Positions 1 through 9,768 of a stretch of DNA of 64,000 bases are shown here, piece by piece; position 1 is the stretch's first letter; every line of letters starts with the position of its first letter. Source of the stretch: Streptococcus infantis (GTDB lineage Bacteria; Bacillota; Bacilli; Lactobacillales; Streptococcaceae). The notes below the pieces were generated by a model. It did no database searches and was not told the DNA's origin. It saw only the letters and a list, made by a program, of their open reading frames with translations. Location of the stretch: contig NZ_JYOV01000019.1 in the NCBI RefSeq assembly GCF_000963255.1, positions 62,001 through 126,000 on the forward strand. Reading direction: 5' to 3'. The position numbers and the translations under genes are program-made.

Positions 1-149
1 GTCGCGATATCTACATCATGGATGGGACGATTGAGTAGGGCATCCCTAACAGAGCCTCCAACAAAATAGGCTTCAAAGCCTGCCTCTTTAATTTTTTCTA
101 ATACTGGTAAAGCCTTCTGAAATTCAGAAGGCATTTGTGTTAATCTCAT
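1..149 (-). CDS. cca: CCA tRNA nucleotidyltransferase, N-terminal part (cut by window edge)
   Basis: This is the first 49 codons of the enzyme that adds or repairs the 3' CCA end of tRNAs. The translation begins [11 protein letters not shown] and contains GGSVRDALL followed by the DVD aspartate pair, the nucleotidyltransferase signature of class II CCA-adding enzymes. The ATG overlaps the dapB stop codon in an ATGA arrangement, so it is translated directly after dapB and is probably in the same operon. The rest of the gene lies outside the left edge. Confidence 0.93.
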   Translation of the reverse strand, partial: MRLTQMPSEFQKALPVLEKIKEAGFEAYFVGGSVRDALLNRPIHDVDIA

Positions 150-913
150 AATAAGTGTTCTAATCCATAGACAAGCTCATGACGCTTGACAACTTCTTTG
201 ATTCCCAAATTCACCCCTGTCATGAAGGAGCTACGATCATAGGAGTCATGACGTAGGGTCAATCCTTCTCCCTGATTTCCAAATATAACTTCCTGATGAG
301 CTACCAAACCTGGTAAACGGACTGAGTGGATTCGCATACCATCAAAGTTAGCTCCACGTGCACCTGCAATGAGTTCTTCCTCATCGCTAGCACCTTGTTG
401 GATAGACTCACGAACCTCTGCCATCAACTCAGCTGTTTTGATAGCTGTTCCACTAGGAGCATCTTTTTTCTTGTCATGGTGAAGCTCAATAATCTCTACA
501 TTTGGGAAGTATTTTGCAGCTTGTGTCGCAAATTGCATGAGTAAGACAGCACCCAAGGCAAAGTTAGGAGCAATCAAGCCACCCAAGTTTTTAGAACGAG
601 AAAATTCTTTTAGTTCTTCAATCTCTTGACTAGTGAAACCTGTTGTTCCAACGACAGGAGCAAAACCATTTTCAAGCGCAAAACGGGTATTCTCATAGGC
701 AACAGCTGGTGTTGTAAAGTCCACCCACACATCTGCTTCAAAGCCTGCCAAGTCATTCTTATCATTGAATACTGGAATTCCCTGCCATTCTGTTGCAGTT
801 TCGAAAGGATCCAATACTGCAACTAGTTCAAGTTCAGGATCAGACAAAACCATCTGACAAGCAGATTGTCCCATTCTCCCCTTAAAACCAGCAATAATTA
901 CTCGAATACTCAT
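146..913 (-). CDS. dapB: 4-hydroxy-tetrahydrodipicolinate reductase
   Basis: This enzyme catalyses the NAD(P)H-dependent reduction step of the diaminopimelate/lysine pathway in the cytoplasm. It has 255 residues, the usual length. The N-terminal Rossmann loop GFKGRMGQ is at about residues 9-16, GTTGF near 89-93, and the substrate motif [13 protein letters not shown] at 145-157 with the catalytic His pair and Lys. It lies upstream of cca with a 4-nt overlap. The degV-type gene upstream is separated by a 281-nt spacer that holds an unusual repeat (see 934-1194). Confidence 0.97.
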   Translation of the reverse strand: MSIRVIIAGFKGRMGQSACQMVLSDPELELVAVLDPFETATEWQGIPVFNDKNDLAGFEADVWVDFTTPAVAYENTRFALENGFAPVVGTTGFTSQEIEELKEFSRSKNLGGLIAPNFALGAVLLMQFATQAAKYFPNVEIIELHHDKKKDAPSGTAIKTAELMAEVRESIQQGASDEEELIAGARGANFDGMRIHSVRLPGLVAHQEVIFGNQGEGLTLRHDSYDRSSFMTGVNLGIKEVVKRHELVYGLEHLL

Positions 914-933
914 CTCAATCTCTACTCCTGTTT

Positions 934-1194
934 AAGATACAAAGGACCCTAGCTGCCCATGAAAAATAAGGAATGGCGCTGACTATACACGAAAGGCAAG
1001 ACAGGCATCTTTTTTCAAGAGGTAGGTAGTCCGTGTTCAATTTTTAAGATACAAAGCCTGTAAGAACTCAAAGTGAAAATAGGAGTTCTGATCAAGGAGT
1101 GTCTACTCCTTAAAAGAACTATCTTTTTCACACAGAGTTCCAGGCGTGTTCAATTCTAAGATACAAAGGACCTTAGCTGTCCATGAAAAATAGT
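934..1194. repeat. Diverged 112-nt tandem repeat with long hairpins
   Basis: The core aagatacaaag occurs at 934, 1046 and 1158, spaced exactly 112 nt each time. The stretch just before the second and third cores (gtgttcaatt) is also shared, and copies one and three agree over about 35 nt. The middle unit can fold into a long interrupted hairpin from 1064 to 1140: gaactc/gagttc, gtgaaaa/ttttcac, agttct/agaact and aaggagt/actcctt around a 4-nt loop. The first unit shows a weaker similar fold. It lies in the degV-dapB spacer and would be part of a read-through transcript. It may be a streptococcal small interspersed repeat of the SPRITE/RUP type; identity not confirmed. Confidence 0.7.
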
Positions 1195-2043
1195 CTAGAT
1201 TATGGGTGTATAGCCCAGAGCAATACTTCCTTCTCCCAGGTGAGTCCCAATAACACTACCGAAGGTTGCAATTGAAACATCTGTAGCCACTCCACCATCG
1301 ATTAAAAGCTGGCGCAAATCTGCTGCTTTTTGAGGAGCGTTCCCGTGAATGACAGTAATCTGGTAATTCCCATTAGCTGTTGCTTCTTTAACAATTTCAA
1401 CCAAGCGTTTTGTAGCCTTTTTCTCTGTACGAACCTTTTCGTATACTTCTATCACACCTTGGTCATTGAAATATAGGATTGGCTTGATACTAAGGAGATT
1501 CCCCAAAATGGCTGCACCATTAGAGAGTCGTCCCCCCTTAACTAGATGGTCAAGATCATCCACCATGATAAAGGCTGAAGTTTTCTGGATTTGATTTTCC
1601 AACTGATCTAAAATGGTAGTAAACTCTTCTCCTTGCTCTGCCCATCTAAAGACACTCTCAACCATATAGCCTAGGGGAGCGCTTGTAATACGGGTATCAG
1701 GAAAGGCAATGGTTAACCCTTCATATTCATCCTTCATATACTGGATATTTTGGTGAAATCCTGAAATTCCAGAAGATAGGAAAAGCCCCAAAGCATGTGT
1801 ATAGCCTTTATCTTTCAATGATGATAAAATTTCATCCAACTTGGCAATACTTGGTTGACTCGTTTTTGGCAATTCGCTTGCTGAAGCCATTTTTTCATAA
1901 AATTCTTGAGCGGTTAGATTTACACCTTCAACATACTCCTGTCCATCGATATTCACAGGAATGTCTAGCACAAATAAATCTTCTTTCCGCAAGGTTTCCG
2001 CTTGTAGAAAAGCAGATGAGTCTGTTATGACCGCTAATTTCAT
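1195..2043 (-). CDS. DegV family protein (fatty-acid-binding, FakB-like)
   Basis: DegV proteins bind a fatty acid and present it to the kinase FakA, feeding exogenous fatty acids into phospholipid synthesis. The 282-residue length fits the family. It opens with the typical beta strand and DSSAFL motif, and has the [15 protein letters not shown] segment near residue 160 followed by [10 protein letters not shown], both typical of EDD-fold DegV proteins. It is 3 nt downstream of the DUF1149 gene. Streptococci carry several FakB paralogues with different acyl preferences, and the sequence alone does not tell which this is. Confidence 0.88.
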   Translation of the reverse strand: MKLAVITDSSAFLQAETLRKEDLFVLDIPVNIDGQEYVEGVNLTAQEFYEKMASASELPKTSQPSIAKLDEILSSLKDKGYTHALGLFLSSGISGFHQNIQYMKDEYEGLTIAFPDTRITSAPLGYMVESVFRWAEQGEEFTTILDQLENQIQKTSAFIMVDDLDHLVKGGRLSNGAAILGNLLSIKPILYFNDQGVIEVYEKVRTEKKATKRLVEIVKEATANGNYQITVIHGNAPQKAADLRQLLIDGGVATDVSIATFGSVIGTHLGEGSIALGYTPII

Positions 2044-2046
2044 TTC

Positions 2047-2421
2047 TTAAAACTCCAAATTAATTCCCGGTAAATCAAGGGCAATTTCTGTTACTTCATA
2101 AGTCAAACGATTAAGCATATCCAAACATGGACGAGCTAGTGTCTCAACCTCTTCTTGGCTGAAATCACTTGGTTGGTCGACAATCCGACCTTCAACATGA
2201 TTGACTTGAGAAATCGTTCCACTAATGACAAATCTATCAAAGACAATCATAAAGCTCAAAACAACTACTAAAGAGGTAACTTGATTTTCTTGATCATGCT
2301 GAAGCAACTGGAAGTTTACATCAACCTTAGTTTCAGGTGCTCCATTTTCATTTTCCCATTCAAAGTTACGCGCATCGAAGTGATACTGACTAACAAATTC
2401 TTGTTCACGTTTTAAATTCAT
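2047..2421 (-). CDS. DUF1149 family protein
   Basis: This is a cytoplasmic 124-residue protein of the streptococcal DUF1149 family, function unknown. The start chosen is the third in-frame ATG (MNLKREQEF), because the GGAG lies 6 nt before it; the upstream ATGs at 2433 and 2427 overlap or precede that ribosome binding site. The middle is beta-rich and hydrophobic without a clear membrane segment, and the C-terminus ends LDLPGINLEF. It sits between glmM and the degV-type gene on the same strand. No catalytic motif is visible. Confidence 0.85.
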   Translation of the reverse strand: MNLKREQEFVSQYHFDARNFEWENENGAPETKVDVNFQLLQHDQENQVTSLVVVLSFMIVFDRFVISGTISQVNHVEGRIVDQPSDFSQEEVETLARPCLDMLNRLTYEVTEIALDLPGINLEF

Positions 2422-2486
2422 TTTCATCTCCATTGGTACAATATAGTTGCCATTGTACCATATTTTTTTATTTTCTGCTAGATTTA

Positions 2487-3836
2487 CTAAATACCAATCT
2501 CAGTTTTAACAACTTCAGCAATAGTGTCTACATAGTAGTCTACTTCCTCAGTGGTTGGGGCTTCAGCCATGACACGCAAGAGTGGCTCCGTTCCACTTGG
2601 GCGAACGAGGATGCGACCATTGCCTGCCATTTCTGCTTCCATCTTCTCGATAATAGCCTTGATAGCTGGCACTTCCATAGCTTTTTCTTTCATGGCATTT
2701 TCCACACGGATATTGACCAATTTTTGTGGATAAATTGTCACTTCTGAGGCCAATTGAGACAAACTCTTACCTGTTTCTTGCATGATCTTCGTCAATTGAA
2801 CTGCTGAAAGCTGACCATCACCAGTAGTATTATAGTCCATCAAGATAACGTGACCTGACTGCTCACCACCGAGATTGTAGCCAGATTTTCTCATTTCTTC
2901 AACTACATAGCGGTCTCCAACAGCAGTGACTGCCTTATTGATCCCTTCACGATCCAAGGCCTTATGGAAACCGAGGTTGGACATAACTGTTGTCACAATC
3001 GTGTTTTGAGCCAATTGACCTTTTTCAGAAAGATATTTCCCAATGATGTACATAATCTTGTCACCATCGACAATTTCGCCATTTTCATCAACAGCAATCA
3101 AACGGTCACTATCCCCATCAAAGGCTAAACCAATGGCAGATTTGCTTTCTTTTACAACTTCTTGCAAGGCTTCTGGATGAGTTGAACCAACGTTCAAGTT
3201 GATGTTAAGGCCATCTGGTGTTTCACCGATAACTGTTAATTGAGCACCTAGATCTGCAAAAATTTGACGAGCACTGGTTGCAGCTGCTCCGTTAGCAGTG
3301 TCCAAGGCAACCTTCATCCCTTCAAGAGGAGTTCCAGTTGAAACAAGATAGGATTCATACTTACGTAAACCTTCTGGGTAGTCAACAACCGTACCTAATC
3401 CCTCTGCACTTGGACGTGGGAGAGTATCTTCACTGGCATCTAGCAAGGCTTCGATTTCTGCTTCTTTGTCATCGTCTAGTTTAAAGCCGTCACCACCAAA
3501 GAATTTAATTCCGTTATCAAGGGCTGGGTTATGACTTGCTGAAATCATAACACCTGCGCTTGCACCTTCAGTTTTAACAAGATAAGCTACTGCTGGTGTT
3601 GCAAGAACGCCTAGTTTATAAACGTGAATTCCGACTGAAAGGAGACCAGCAATCAAAGCCGCTTCTAGCATTTGACCTGAGATACGAGTGTCACGTCCTA
3701 CAAAAACTTTTGGTGCTTCAGTCGTATGTTGACTGAGAACATAACCTCCAAAACGTCCCAATTTAAAAGCTAATTCTGGCGTAAGTTCTACGTTTGCTTC
3801 TCCACGGACTCCGTCCGTTCCAAAATATTTACCCAT
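2487..3836 (-). CDS. glmM: Phosphoglucosamine mutase
   Basis: GlmM interconverts glucosamine-6-phosphate and glucosamine-1-phosphate, the step before UDP-GlcNAc for peptidoglycan. The protein has 449 residues, as expected. It starts [11 protein letters not shown], carries the phosphoserine loop ISASHNP with the active Ser at 101, the metal loop DGDSDR near 240, and the sugar/phosphate motif [11 protein letters not shown] near the C-terminus. It lies 25 nt downstream of cdaR and close to cdaA; the order cdaA-cdaR-glmM is a conserved Firmicutes operon linking c-di-AMP synthesis to wall precursor supply. Confidence 0.98.
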   Translation of the reverse strand: MGKYFGTDGVRGEANVELTPELAFKLGRFGGYVLSQHTTEAPKVFVGRDTRISGQMLEAALIAGLLSVGIHVYKLGVLATPAVAYLVKTEGASAGVMISASHNPALDNGIKFFGGDGFKLDDDKEAEIEALLDASEDTLPRPSAEGLGTVVDYPEGLRKYESYLVSTGTPLEGMKVALDTANGAAATSARQIFADLGAQLTVIGETPDGLNINLNVGSTHPEALQEVVKESKSAIGLAFDGDSDRLIAVDENGEIVDGDKIMYIIGKYLSEKGQLAQNTIVTTVMSNLGFHKALDREGINKAVTAVGDRYVVEEMRKSGYNLGGEQSGHVILMDYNTTGDGQLSAVQLTKIMQETGKSLSQLASEVTIYPQKLVNIRVENAMKEKAMEVPAIKAIIEKMEAEMAGNGRILVRPSGTEPLLRVMAEAPTTEEVDYYVDTIAEVVKTEIGI

Positions 3837-3861
3837 TTTTTTATCCTTTTCTATTGTTTTA

Positions 3862-4653
3862 TTAATCTTTTTTTGAAGAGTCTGACTTGGTTTCAGAACT
3901 AGTTGAAGACGAACTGCCCAAAGATGAGCTTGTCGTTGCTGAGCTAGAACTACTTGCTGATCTAGCTTGTTTCGTTGTTATCTTCATGGTTGTTTCATAC
4001 GGTGTAATCACCGTTGGTAAAACTGTTCCATTCTTATCAATAGCTTGTAGAGGAACTGAACCTGTATAATTTCCTGTAATTTTTTCACTAGTTGGTAAAA
4101 TAGCCACAATCTTATCAATCTTAGACAAGGTATCAACATCACTAGTAACCGAAACGCGTTCATCTGAAACAGTCACACTATCGATAAGAATTCGTTCATC
4201 AACCTTACCAGAGTCAATCTGTGGAGTGACTGGTAAATTATCCCGTGTTGCTTTCTTCCCAATTTTAACGGTGATTTTCTGCGGTGTTGCTAGGGCTGTT
4301 AAACCACTTGGTAGATTCTCAATGGTCAAGGGAACTTCAACGGTTCCTTCTGTCGCCTGTGTTAAATCTGCAGTAACCTTAAATTTACGAGTGCTTTCTT
4401 GCATCTCACTAGCCAAGGTCACTCGATTGGATCCAGTTAAAAATACCGTTACTTCTGAACTAAAACCACTAATAAAATACTGCTCACTATCGTACTGAAT
4501 ATCAATTGGTACATTTACGACCGTATTGGTATAGGTTTCTGTTCGAGCCGGTCTTGCATTATTATTATTTTGATAATTAATAGAGGTAGCGTAAATAAAT
4601 AAAACGCAAGCAAAGAGGAGTGAGGAGATGATATATAAACTATTTTTTTTCAT
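3862..4653 (-). CDS. cdaR: CdaA regulatory protein, YbbR-domain
   Basis: CdaR is a membrane-anchored extracellular protein that modulates the diadenylate cyclase CdaA. The 263-residue product has one N-terminal membrane segment (residues about 6-25), repeated YbbR-type beta domains at about 40-225, and a low-complexity Ser/Thr tail ([14 protein letters not shown]) ending in a charged SKKD. The gene overlaps the end of cdaA by 14 nt, so the two are translationally linked. The Ser-rich tail length is likely to vary between strains. Confidence 0.92.
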   Translation of the reverse strand: MKKNSLYIISSLLFACVLFIYATSINYQNNNNARPARTETYTNTVVNVPIDIQYDSEQYFISGFSSEVTVFLTGSNRVTLASEMQESTRKFKVTADLTQATEGTVEVPLTIENLPSGLTALATPQKITVKIGKKATRDNLPVTPQIDSGKVDERILIDSVTVSDERVSVTSDVDTLSKIDKIVAILPTSEKITGNYTGSVPLQAIDKNGTVLPTVITPYETTMKITTKQARSASSSSSATTSSSLGSSSSTSSETKSDSSKKD

Positions 4654-5497
4654 TCTTCCAGCCTCCTAATATACGCTCTGTTAAGCTTGGCTCTTGTGAA
4701 TTTTCCGGAATCAGTATACGACGTAGTTCTTCCTCAAACTCCTCCATCGTTAAATCATGCTTAAAGACACCATTATAGGTAATGGAAATACCTCCAGTTT
4801 CCTCTGATACCACAAAAGTGAGAGCATCAGAAACCTCAGATAAACCAATGGCTGCACGGTGTCGCGTTCCAAACTCCTTAGAAATACCAGTGTCTTCAGT
4901 AAGTGGAAGATAAGCAGATGTTACAGCTATTCGATCACCTTTTATAATGACTGCACCATCATGTAAAGGTGTGTTTGGAATGAAGATATTGATTAAGAGT
5001 TCTGCAGAAATCTTAGCATCTAAAGGAATCCCCGTGGAAATATATTCCTGCAAGGTTCTGACACGCTGAACTGATACAAGTGCTCCAATTTTTCGCGGGC
5101 TCATATATTCAACTGCTTTAACAAAGGCCTGAATCATCTGTTCTTCTGAACTCATTGGTGTACTTGAAAAGAAATCAGTCGCACGTCCTAATCGCTCTAA
5201 ACCTGTCCGAATTTCTGGAGAGAAAATAACCACCGCTGCGATAACACCGTAAGTAATCAATTGATTGATCAACCAGGAAATAGTTGTTAAGCCTAGGGTA
5301 TTTGCTGCTATCTGAGCTAAGATAAACACTAAAACACCTCGAACCAGGATCATAATCTTGGTTCCTGCAATTGATTTTGTAAATTGGTATAAGATATAGG
5401 CAACGATAAGAATATCAATCACATTTATCAGAATACTCCAAGGACTGGAAAATAAACTAGACCAGTATTGAAGATTAGATAATTGCTGAAAATTCAT
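4640..5497 (-). CDS. cdaA: Diadenylate cyclase (c-di-AMP synthase)
   Basis: CdaA makes cyclic di-AMP from two ATP; in streptococci this messenger controls potassium uptake and turgor. There are three N-terminal membrane helices (about residues 15-85) and then a DisA_N cyclase domain with the conserved DGAVII and the GTRHRAAIGLSE motif for ATP binding. The start chosen is MNFQQLSN at 5497, preceded by AGGAGG with good spacing; an in-frame ATG 12 codons upstream lacks such a site. This gives 285 residues. It is the first gene of the cdaA-cdaR-glmM unit. Confidence 0.97.
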   Translation of the reverse strand: MNFQQLSNLQYWSSLFSSPWSILINVIDILIVAYILYQFTKSIAGTKIMILVRGVLVFILAQIAANTLGLTTISWLINQLITYGVIAAVVIFSPEIRTGLERLGRATDFFSSTPMSSEEQMIQAFVKAVEYMSPRKIGALVSVQRVRTLQEYISTGIPLDAKISAELLINIFIPNTPLHDGAVIIKGDRIAVTSAYLPLTEDTGISKEFGTRHRAAIGLSEVSDALTFVVSEETGGISITYNGVFKHDLTMEEFEEELRRILIPENSQEPSLTERILGGWKNEKK

Positions 5498-5631
5498 TCT
5501 AGGCCTCCTCTCCATAAAAAAGCTACTCTTCATTATATCATTTTATATGAAAATTTTCTTCCCCCTACTTCATTTTAAATTGGTAGAAAATATGATAGAA
5601 TAAAATGATAGAAATGAATTAAGGAGAAACC

Positions 5632-6600
5632 ATGTCTGAACTATATGATATTACCATTGTAGGAGGTGGACCTGTCGGTCTTTTCGCAGCCTTTTATGCT
5701 CACCTTCGTCAAGCCAAAGTACAAATCATCGATTCTCTTCCTCAACTAGGTGGTCAACCTGCCATCCTATATCCTGAAAAACAAATTCTCGATGTTCCAG
5801 GTTTTCCAAACCTCACAGGGGAAGAATTGACTAACCGCCTTTTGGAACAACTTGAAGGGTTTGAGACACCTGTTCACCTCAATGAAACTGTTCTTGAGAT
5901 TGAAAAAGAGGATGATGTTTTTAAGATTACAACTAATAAGGGAAATCATACTTCTAAAACCGTTATTATTGCTATGGGAGGCGGTGCTTTTAAACCACGT
6001 CCACTCGAATTAGAAGGTGTTGAAGGCTATGACAATATCCACTACCACGTTTCTAATATTCAACAATATGCTGGTCAGAAGGTAACCATCCTGGGTGGTG
6101 GTGACTCAGCCGTTGACTGGGCTTTAGCTTTTGAAAAGATTGCTCCAACTACACTTGTTCACCGTCGCGATAACTTCCGTGCACTTGAGCATAGCGTACA
6201 AGCCTTGCAAGAGTCTTCTGTAACTATCAAAACACCATTTGTGCCGAGTCAACTTCTTGGTGACGGCCAAACTCTTGACAAGCTTGAAATCACAAAAGTC
6301 AAATCCGATGAAACCGAAACCATTGAATTGGACCACCTCTTTGTCAACTATGGCTTTAAATCTTCTGTAGGTAATCTTAAAAAATGGGGATTAGAACTGA
6401 ACCGCCACAAGATTATCGTCAATAGCAAGCAAGAGTCAAGCCAAGCTGGAATTTATGCTATCGGTGACTGCTGCTACTACGAAGGTAAGATTGACTTGAT
6501 TGCAACAGGTCTTGGTGAAGCACCAACTGCTGTCAACAATGCAATCAACTATATTGACCCCGAACAAAAAGTACAACCAAAACACTCTACAAGTCTATAA
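5632..6600 (+). CDS. fnr: Ferredoxin/flavodoxin-NADP+ reductase (TrxR-like)
   Basis: This flavoprotein moves electrons between NADPH and flavodoxin or ferredoxin. Its 322 residues match the bacterial thioredoxin-reductase-like FNR family. The FAD site IVGGGPVGLFAAFYA is at residues 9-23, the NADPH loop ILGGGDSAVDWAL near 148-160, and the second FAD motif YAIGDCCYYEG near 279-289. The redox CxxC of true thioredoxin reductase is absent, which supports the FNR call. It is a single plus-strand gene with its own AAGGAG site and a strong downstream terminator, and marks the border of the accessory operon to the right. Confidence 0.94.
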   Translation: MSELYDITIVGGGPVGLFAAFYAHLRQAKVQIIDSLPQLGGQPAILYPEKQILDVPGFPNLTGEELTNRLLEQLEGFETPVHLNETVLEIEKEDDVFKITTNKGNHTSKTVIIAMGGGAFKPRPLELEGVEGYDNIHYHVSNIQQYAGQKVTILGGGDSAVDWALAFEKIAPTTLVHRRDNFRALEHSVQALQESSVTIKTPFVPSQLLGDGQTLDKLEITKVKSDETETIELDHLFVNYGFKSSVGNLKKWGLELNRHKIIVNSKQESSQAGIYAIGDCCYYEGKIDLIATGLGEAPTAVNNAINYIDPEQKVQPKHSTSL

Positions 6601-6646
6601 TGTCAAAATTACAACTTTATTAAAAAATCAAGTGAAATTTCATGAT

Positions 6647-6693
6647 AAAACGCATAATAACAAGTATCTAAAGAACTTGCTATTATGCGTTTT
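6647..6693 (+). terminator. Terminator after fnr
   Basis: The 13-nt arm aaaacgcataata pairs with tattatgcgtttt, extended inward by caagt/acttg, and is followed by T residues. It ends the fnr transcript and, read from the other strand, could also stop the lan operon. Confidence 0.85.
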
Positions 6694-6981
6694 TATGATT
6701 TTAAAAACTTTTCCACTAACCACCTTTATTTGCTTTTTATAGAAAGTTTAATACTTATTGATTAGTTTTTTAATATTGCCCCTCATTCCGACATATTCAG
6801 ACTAACAAACTCTGTGCACCGTATGAGTAATACTAGATAATATTCTATCTTAGTGTAATTTGTAGTGAAAGTTCGAAGTTAAAATTTACAAATTGACGTT
6901 AAATACAGTTATGAACATGTTATAAAGTTTGATGTTAGAGCTGTTAGATTAATTATTACATAAGTTAAGTGTTAATATGGC
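6694..6981. other. Gene-free spacer beyond the lan histidine kinase gene
   Basis: This AT-rich spacer has no credible ORF. It was inspected on both strands for a lantibiotic precursor (a short ORF with a Cys/Ser/Thr-rich end) and none was found. A modest inverted repeat, aatttgta at 6857-6864 and tacaaatt at 6887-6894, is the only structure noted; its meaning is unclear. Confidence 0.6.
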
Positions 6982-8361
6982 TCATTTATCATTCTGTATC
7001 GGTAATATAAATTTAACTTCAGCACCACGACAAGCTTCTCTATTTTTCAAGATTACTGATCCACCATGTAATTTGATTATTTGTTCAGTAATAAATAGTC
7101 CAATACCATAATTAGTTGCAGAATGCCTGCTATAATCTCCACGATAGAACTGTTCTTTTGCGTGAATTAAATCGATATCAGAAAAACCTTTCCCGTTATC
7201 TAATACTGATATTTCTAAAAAGTCATCTACAGTTTTTAGATTCAATTCCAATGTAACTATTCCATTATTATTTTCAATTGAATTCGCTAAGACATTTTGC
7301 AATGCTCTCTCTAAGAGTTTCAAGTCTACACTCATTATACCATCTTCAACTACTACATTAGTTTTTAGATTGTTAGAATTAATTGACATTAGTTCTTTAG
7401 AAACTGTTACCAATTGTTCTGATACAGTTTTTACTGCCAACGATTGTGGCTGGTATTCAGTGGCATTAGAATTCTTATTCATGATTAGAAGTGTTTTTAT
7501 ATATTCAGATATTCTATTGCTATTCCTCAGTATATAATCTATATAAATACTCTGGTCCTCTGTCACAGATGTCTTTTTAAGCAACTCAGCATTTCCTTGA
7601 ACAATAGATACTGGGGTTTTCAAGTCATGTATCAAAGCAGAAATCTGTTTTTGCTTATTTTCTTCCTGTATCCACTCTTTGATTAATGACTCTTGCAAAG
7701 CATTTCTCATTTTCTCTAAACTAAATAGAACTTCATTAAATTCTTTGACTCTTGAATAATGCAGGTCAAAATCTAAAGTTTGTTCTGATATTTTTTCGGA
7801 AGCAGCAAATATAGGTGAGAGTTGTTTCACAAGATATTTAGCCCATACTATTGTAACAACCAATGTATTTAGTAAACTAACTAAAATAAGAATACTGACA
7901 TACACTACATTGACATTAGGAAAATATTTTGCCATGAATTTATTTGTAAAATAGGGTTTTACTGAATATTGAATAATACAATAACCGTCATTTCGTAAAA
8001 TTTCTATATAGCTATAAGATGGGGTATTATATACTCTCTCATTATTATAGTATCGAATTGCTCGATCTTCTTCATCTTTACTCATTGAACTAGTAATGAT
8101 ATTTCCATCCTTTGAAATTAATAGATATGAGGCATTATCTGGTATAAGATTTTTATCAAAGGTCTCTGTATTGGCTATCGCATTCTTCCTCTCATAAATC
8201 TGATTTTCTGTGTAATCAGCAGGTAAAATAAATCCTAATGAATACATGGTGGTGAACATCAGAATTACTAAACCAAATGAAAGAAACAATACAATTCCTA
8301 CACTTATTAGATATTCTAAAAATATTATTTTTAGCGATTGCCCTTTTAATTTTATTCCCAT
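6982..8361 (-). CDS. Sensor histidine kinase, lantibiotic-type (SpaK/NisK-like)
   Basis: This is a 459-residue membrane sensor kinase. TM1 is at about residues 10-38, followed by an extracellular sensing domain of about 110 residues, TM2 at 152-175, and then a HAMP-like linker. The kinase core has the H box ALIHDLKTP with phospho-acceptor His245, the N box NVLANSIENN, G1 DNGKGFS and G2 YGIGLFI. Length and layout match kinases that sense lantibiotics. Its start overlaps the end of the response regulator gene by 10 nt, and it is the last gene of the five-gene operon. The ligand is unknown. Base composition is clearly more AT-rich than the flanking core genes. Confidence 0.88.
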   Translation of the reverse strand: MGIKLKGQSLKIIFLEYLISVGIVLFLSFGLVILMFTTMYSLGFILPADYTENQIYERKNAIANTETFDKNLIPDNASYLLISKDGNIITSSMSKDEEDRAIRYYNNERVYNTPSYSYIEILRNDGYCIIQYSVKPYFTNKFMAKYFPNVNVVYVSILILVSLLNTLVVTIVWAKYLVKQLSPIFAASEKISEQTLDFDLHYSRVKEFNEVLFSLEKMRNALQESLIKEWIQEENKQKQISALIHDLKTPVSIVQGNAELLKKTSVTEDQSIYIDYILRNSNRISEYIKTLLIMNKNSNATEYQPQSLAVKTVSEQLVTVSKELMSINSNNLKTNVVVEDGIMSVDLKLLERALQNVLANSIENNNGIVTLELNLKTVDDFLEISVLDNGKGFSDIDLIHAKEQFYRGDYSRHSATNYGIGLFITEQIIKLHGGSVILKNREACRGAEVKFILPIQNDK

Positions 8362-9011
8362 TTATATCCAATCCCCCATACAGTTACTACTGGAGATACA
8401 CCTTCCTTCTGTAATTTTGCGCGAATATTTTTAATATGTTCTGAAATAGCTGAAGAATTACCTATTCCATCATATCCAAATATCATCTCATAAATCTGTT
8501 CCTTTGAAAATACTTGTCCACGTCTACGTGCTAGAAGTTCACAAATTCGATACTCAGATTTTGTAAAAGGAATTTTCTTATCATTCACATAAATTATATT
8601 CGCTGATAAATCAAATCTAATTTCTCCAAGATTTAAACTTAAATGTCTCTCTCGGTTTTCTCGACGTAAATGGGCATCAACTCTCGCAATTAATTCATTT
8701 ACTCCAAAAGGTTTTAAAATGTAATCATCAGCTCCTGTTGAAAAACCCGAAACAATGTCACTTTCCAAAGATTTTGCAGTTAAAAATAAGATGGGACAGT
8801 CTACTCTATCTCTAATAGATTTACAATAAGATATACCATCGATTTTTGGCATCATTATATCTAACAAGATTAAATCATACTCTGATAATTTAGAAATAGG
8901 TACTTCTGTTGGATTTTGAAAAATATCTACATGATATAATTTTTGTGTTAAAATATTTTTGATTAAAACCAAAAGATCCATTTCATCATCTATAGCTAAT
9001 ATTTTCACCAT
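8352..9011 (-). CDS. OmpR-family response regulator, lantibiotic-type
   Basis: This is the partner of the adjacent histidine kinase. The receiver domain has the acidic pocket DDE at residues 8-10, phospho-acceptor Asp51 (LLDIMMPKIDG), the switch Thr in LTAK (78) and the conserved Lys at 100. The C-terminal winged helix (about 125-219) ends VWGIGYKWE, as in the OmpR/PhoB class. It probably activates the transporter operon in which it sits, as SpaR/NisR do, but no matching direct-repeat operator was recognised upstream of the first gene. Confidence 0.9.
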   Translation of the reverse strand: MVKILAIDDEMDLLVLIKNILTQKLYHVDIFQNPTEVPISKLSEYDLILLDIMMPKIDGISYCKSIRDRVDCPILFLTAKSLESDIVSGFSTGADDYILKPFGVNELIARVDAHLRRENRERHLSLNLGEIRFDLSANIIYVNDKKIPFTKSEYRICELLARRRGQVFSKEQIYEMIFGYDGIGNSSAISEHIKNIRAKLQKEGVSPVVTVWGIGYKWE

Positions 9012-9030
9012 CTTATTACCACCTTCATTT

Positions 9031-9768
9031 CTATTCCATATTAGTTCTGCCGTTCCATTTATTAAACCAAATCAAACTTCCAAATAACATTACAACTATT
9101 ATTGGTGTTGCAACTAAAGACCATTTAAAAAATTCAAAATAAAATGAGTTTTCACCTGAAATTTTATCTACAAAATAAAGACCACAAAGCCTTGAAGGCC
9201 ATGAACTTGGTAAGTAATACCAAATATTATCCCCCATACTTGTAACAGCAAGTAGAGCTATCAAAGTTTCAAAGAAACCAAGACCAATAGAGGCTCCACT
9301 CCCAAATCTGAGGCTAATAACCAGATGTATTAAATATAACGGAACAACTCCTATAATCATTAAGACTGATTCCAATACCAAATCATAAAATTCTTTATAA
9401 TTAAAAAGCATCAAAAAACTACTTTGGAGTAAAATAAGTGATAGTGATGCACACAACAATAAAGATAATAACTTACCAATATACATACTAGTTCTTGATT
9501 GCGAACCAGTTAACATTATTTGAAAGCAACCAGCTTCTGCTTCCATTTCTATTACCTTTGCAGTAATGAAACCAATAACAATCGGGAACAATGCACCTAA
9601 TGTAATCAAATAATTTAATGTGACATCCTCTATTGAATACCTACTTAGGCCCGTAAATTTAAAACCAGCATATATCATAATCACAAATAGTATTGGGAGT
9701 AACAGATATAACCAGGGTAACCAAGTATGTTTTATCTTATATAACTCAGATTTTAAAATATTTATCAC
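9031..9768 (-). CDS. Lantibiotic immunity ABC transporter permease, MutG/LanG type
   Basis: This is an integral membrane subunit of 245 residues with about six membrane helices. The start chosen is the GTG at 9768 (VINILKSELYKIK), with GGAGG 7 nt upstream; it overlaps the stop of the preceding permease by one base (TAGTG), a sign of coupling. An in-frame ATG far upstream lies inside the other permease gene and is not used. Its partner permease has the same length. With LanF and LanE it would expel lantibiotic-like peptides from the membrane. The LanG assignment comes from general resemblance and order. Confidence 0.83.
   Translation of the reverse strand: MINILKSELYKIKHTWLPWLYLLLPILFVIMIYAGFKFTGLSRYSIEDVTLNYLITLGALFPIVIGFITAKVIEMEAEAGCFQIMLTGSQSRTSMYIGKLLSLLLCASLSLILLQSSFLMLFNYKEFYDLVLESVLMIIGVVPLYLIHLVISLRFGSGASIGLGFFETLIALLAVTSMGDNIWYYLPSSWPSRLCGLYFVDKISGENSFYFEFFKWSLVATPIIVVMLFGSLIWFNKWNGRTNME

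Noticed and set aside
6601..6981. Search for a lantibiotic precursor or modification gene beside the lan-type operon
   Set aside because: No short ORF with a leader and a Cys/Ser/Thr-rich core was found on either strand here or at 11205-11509.
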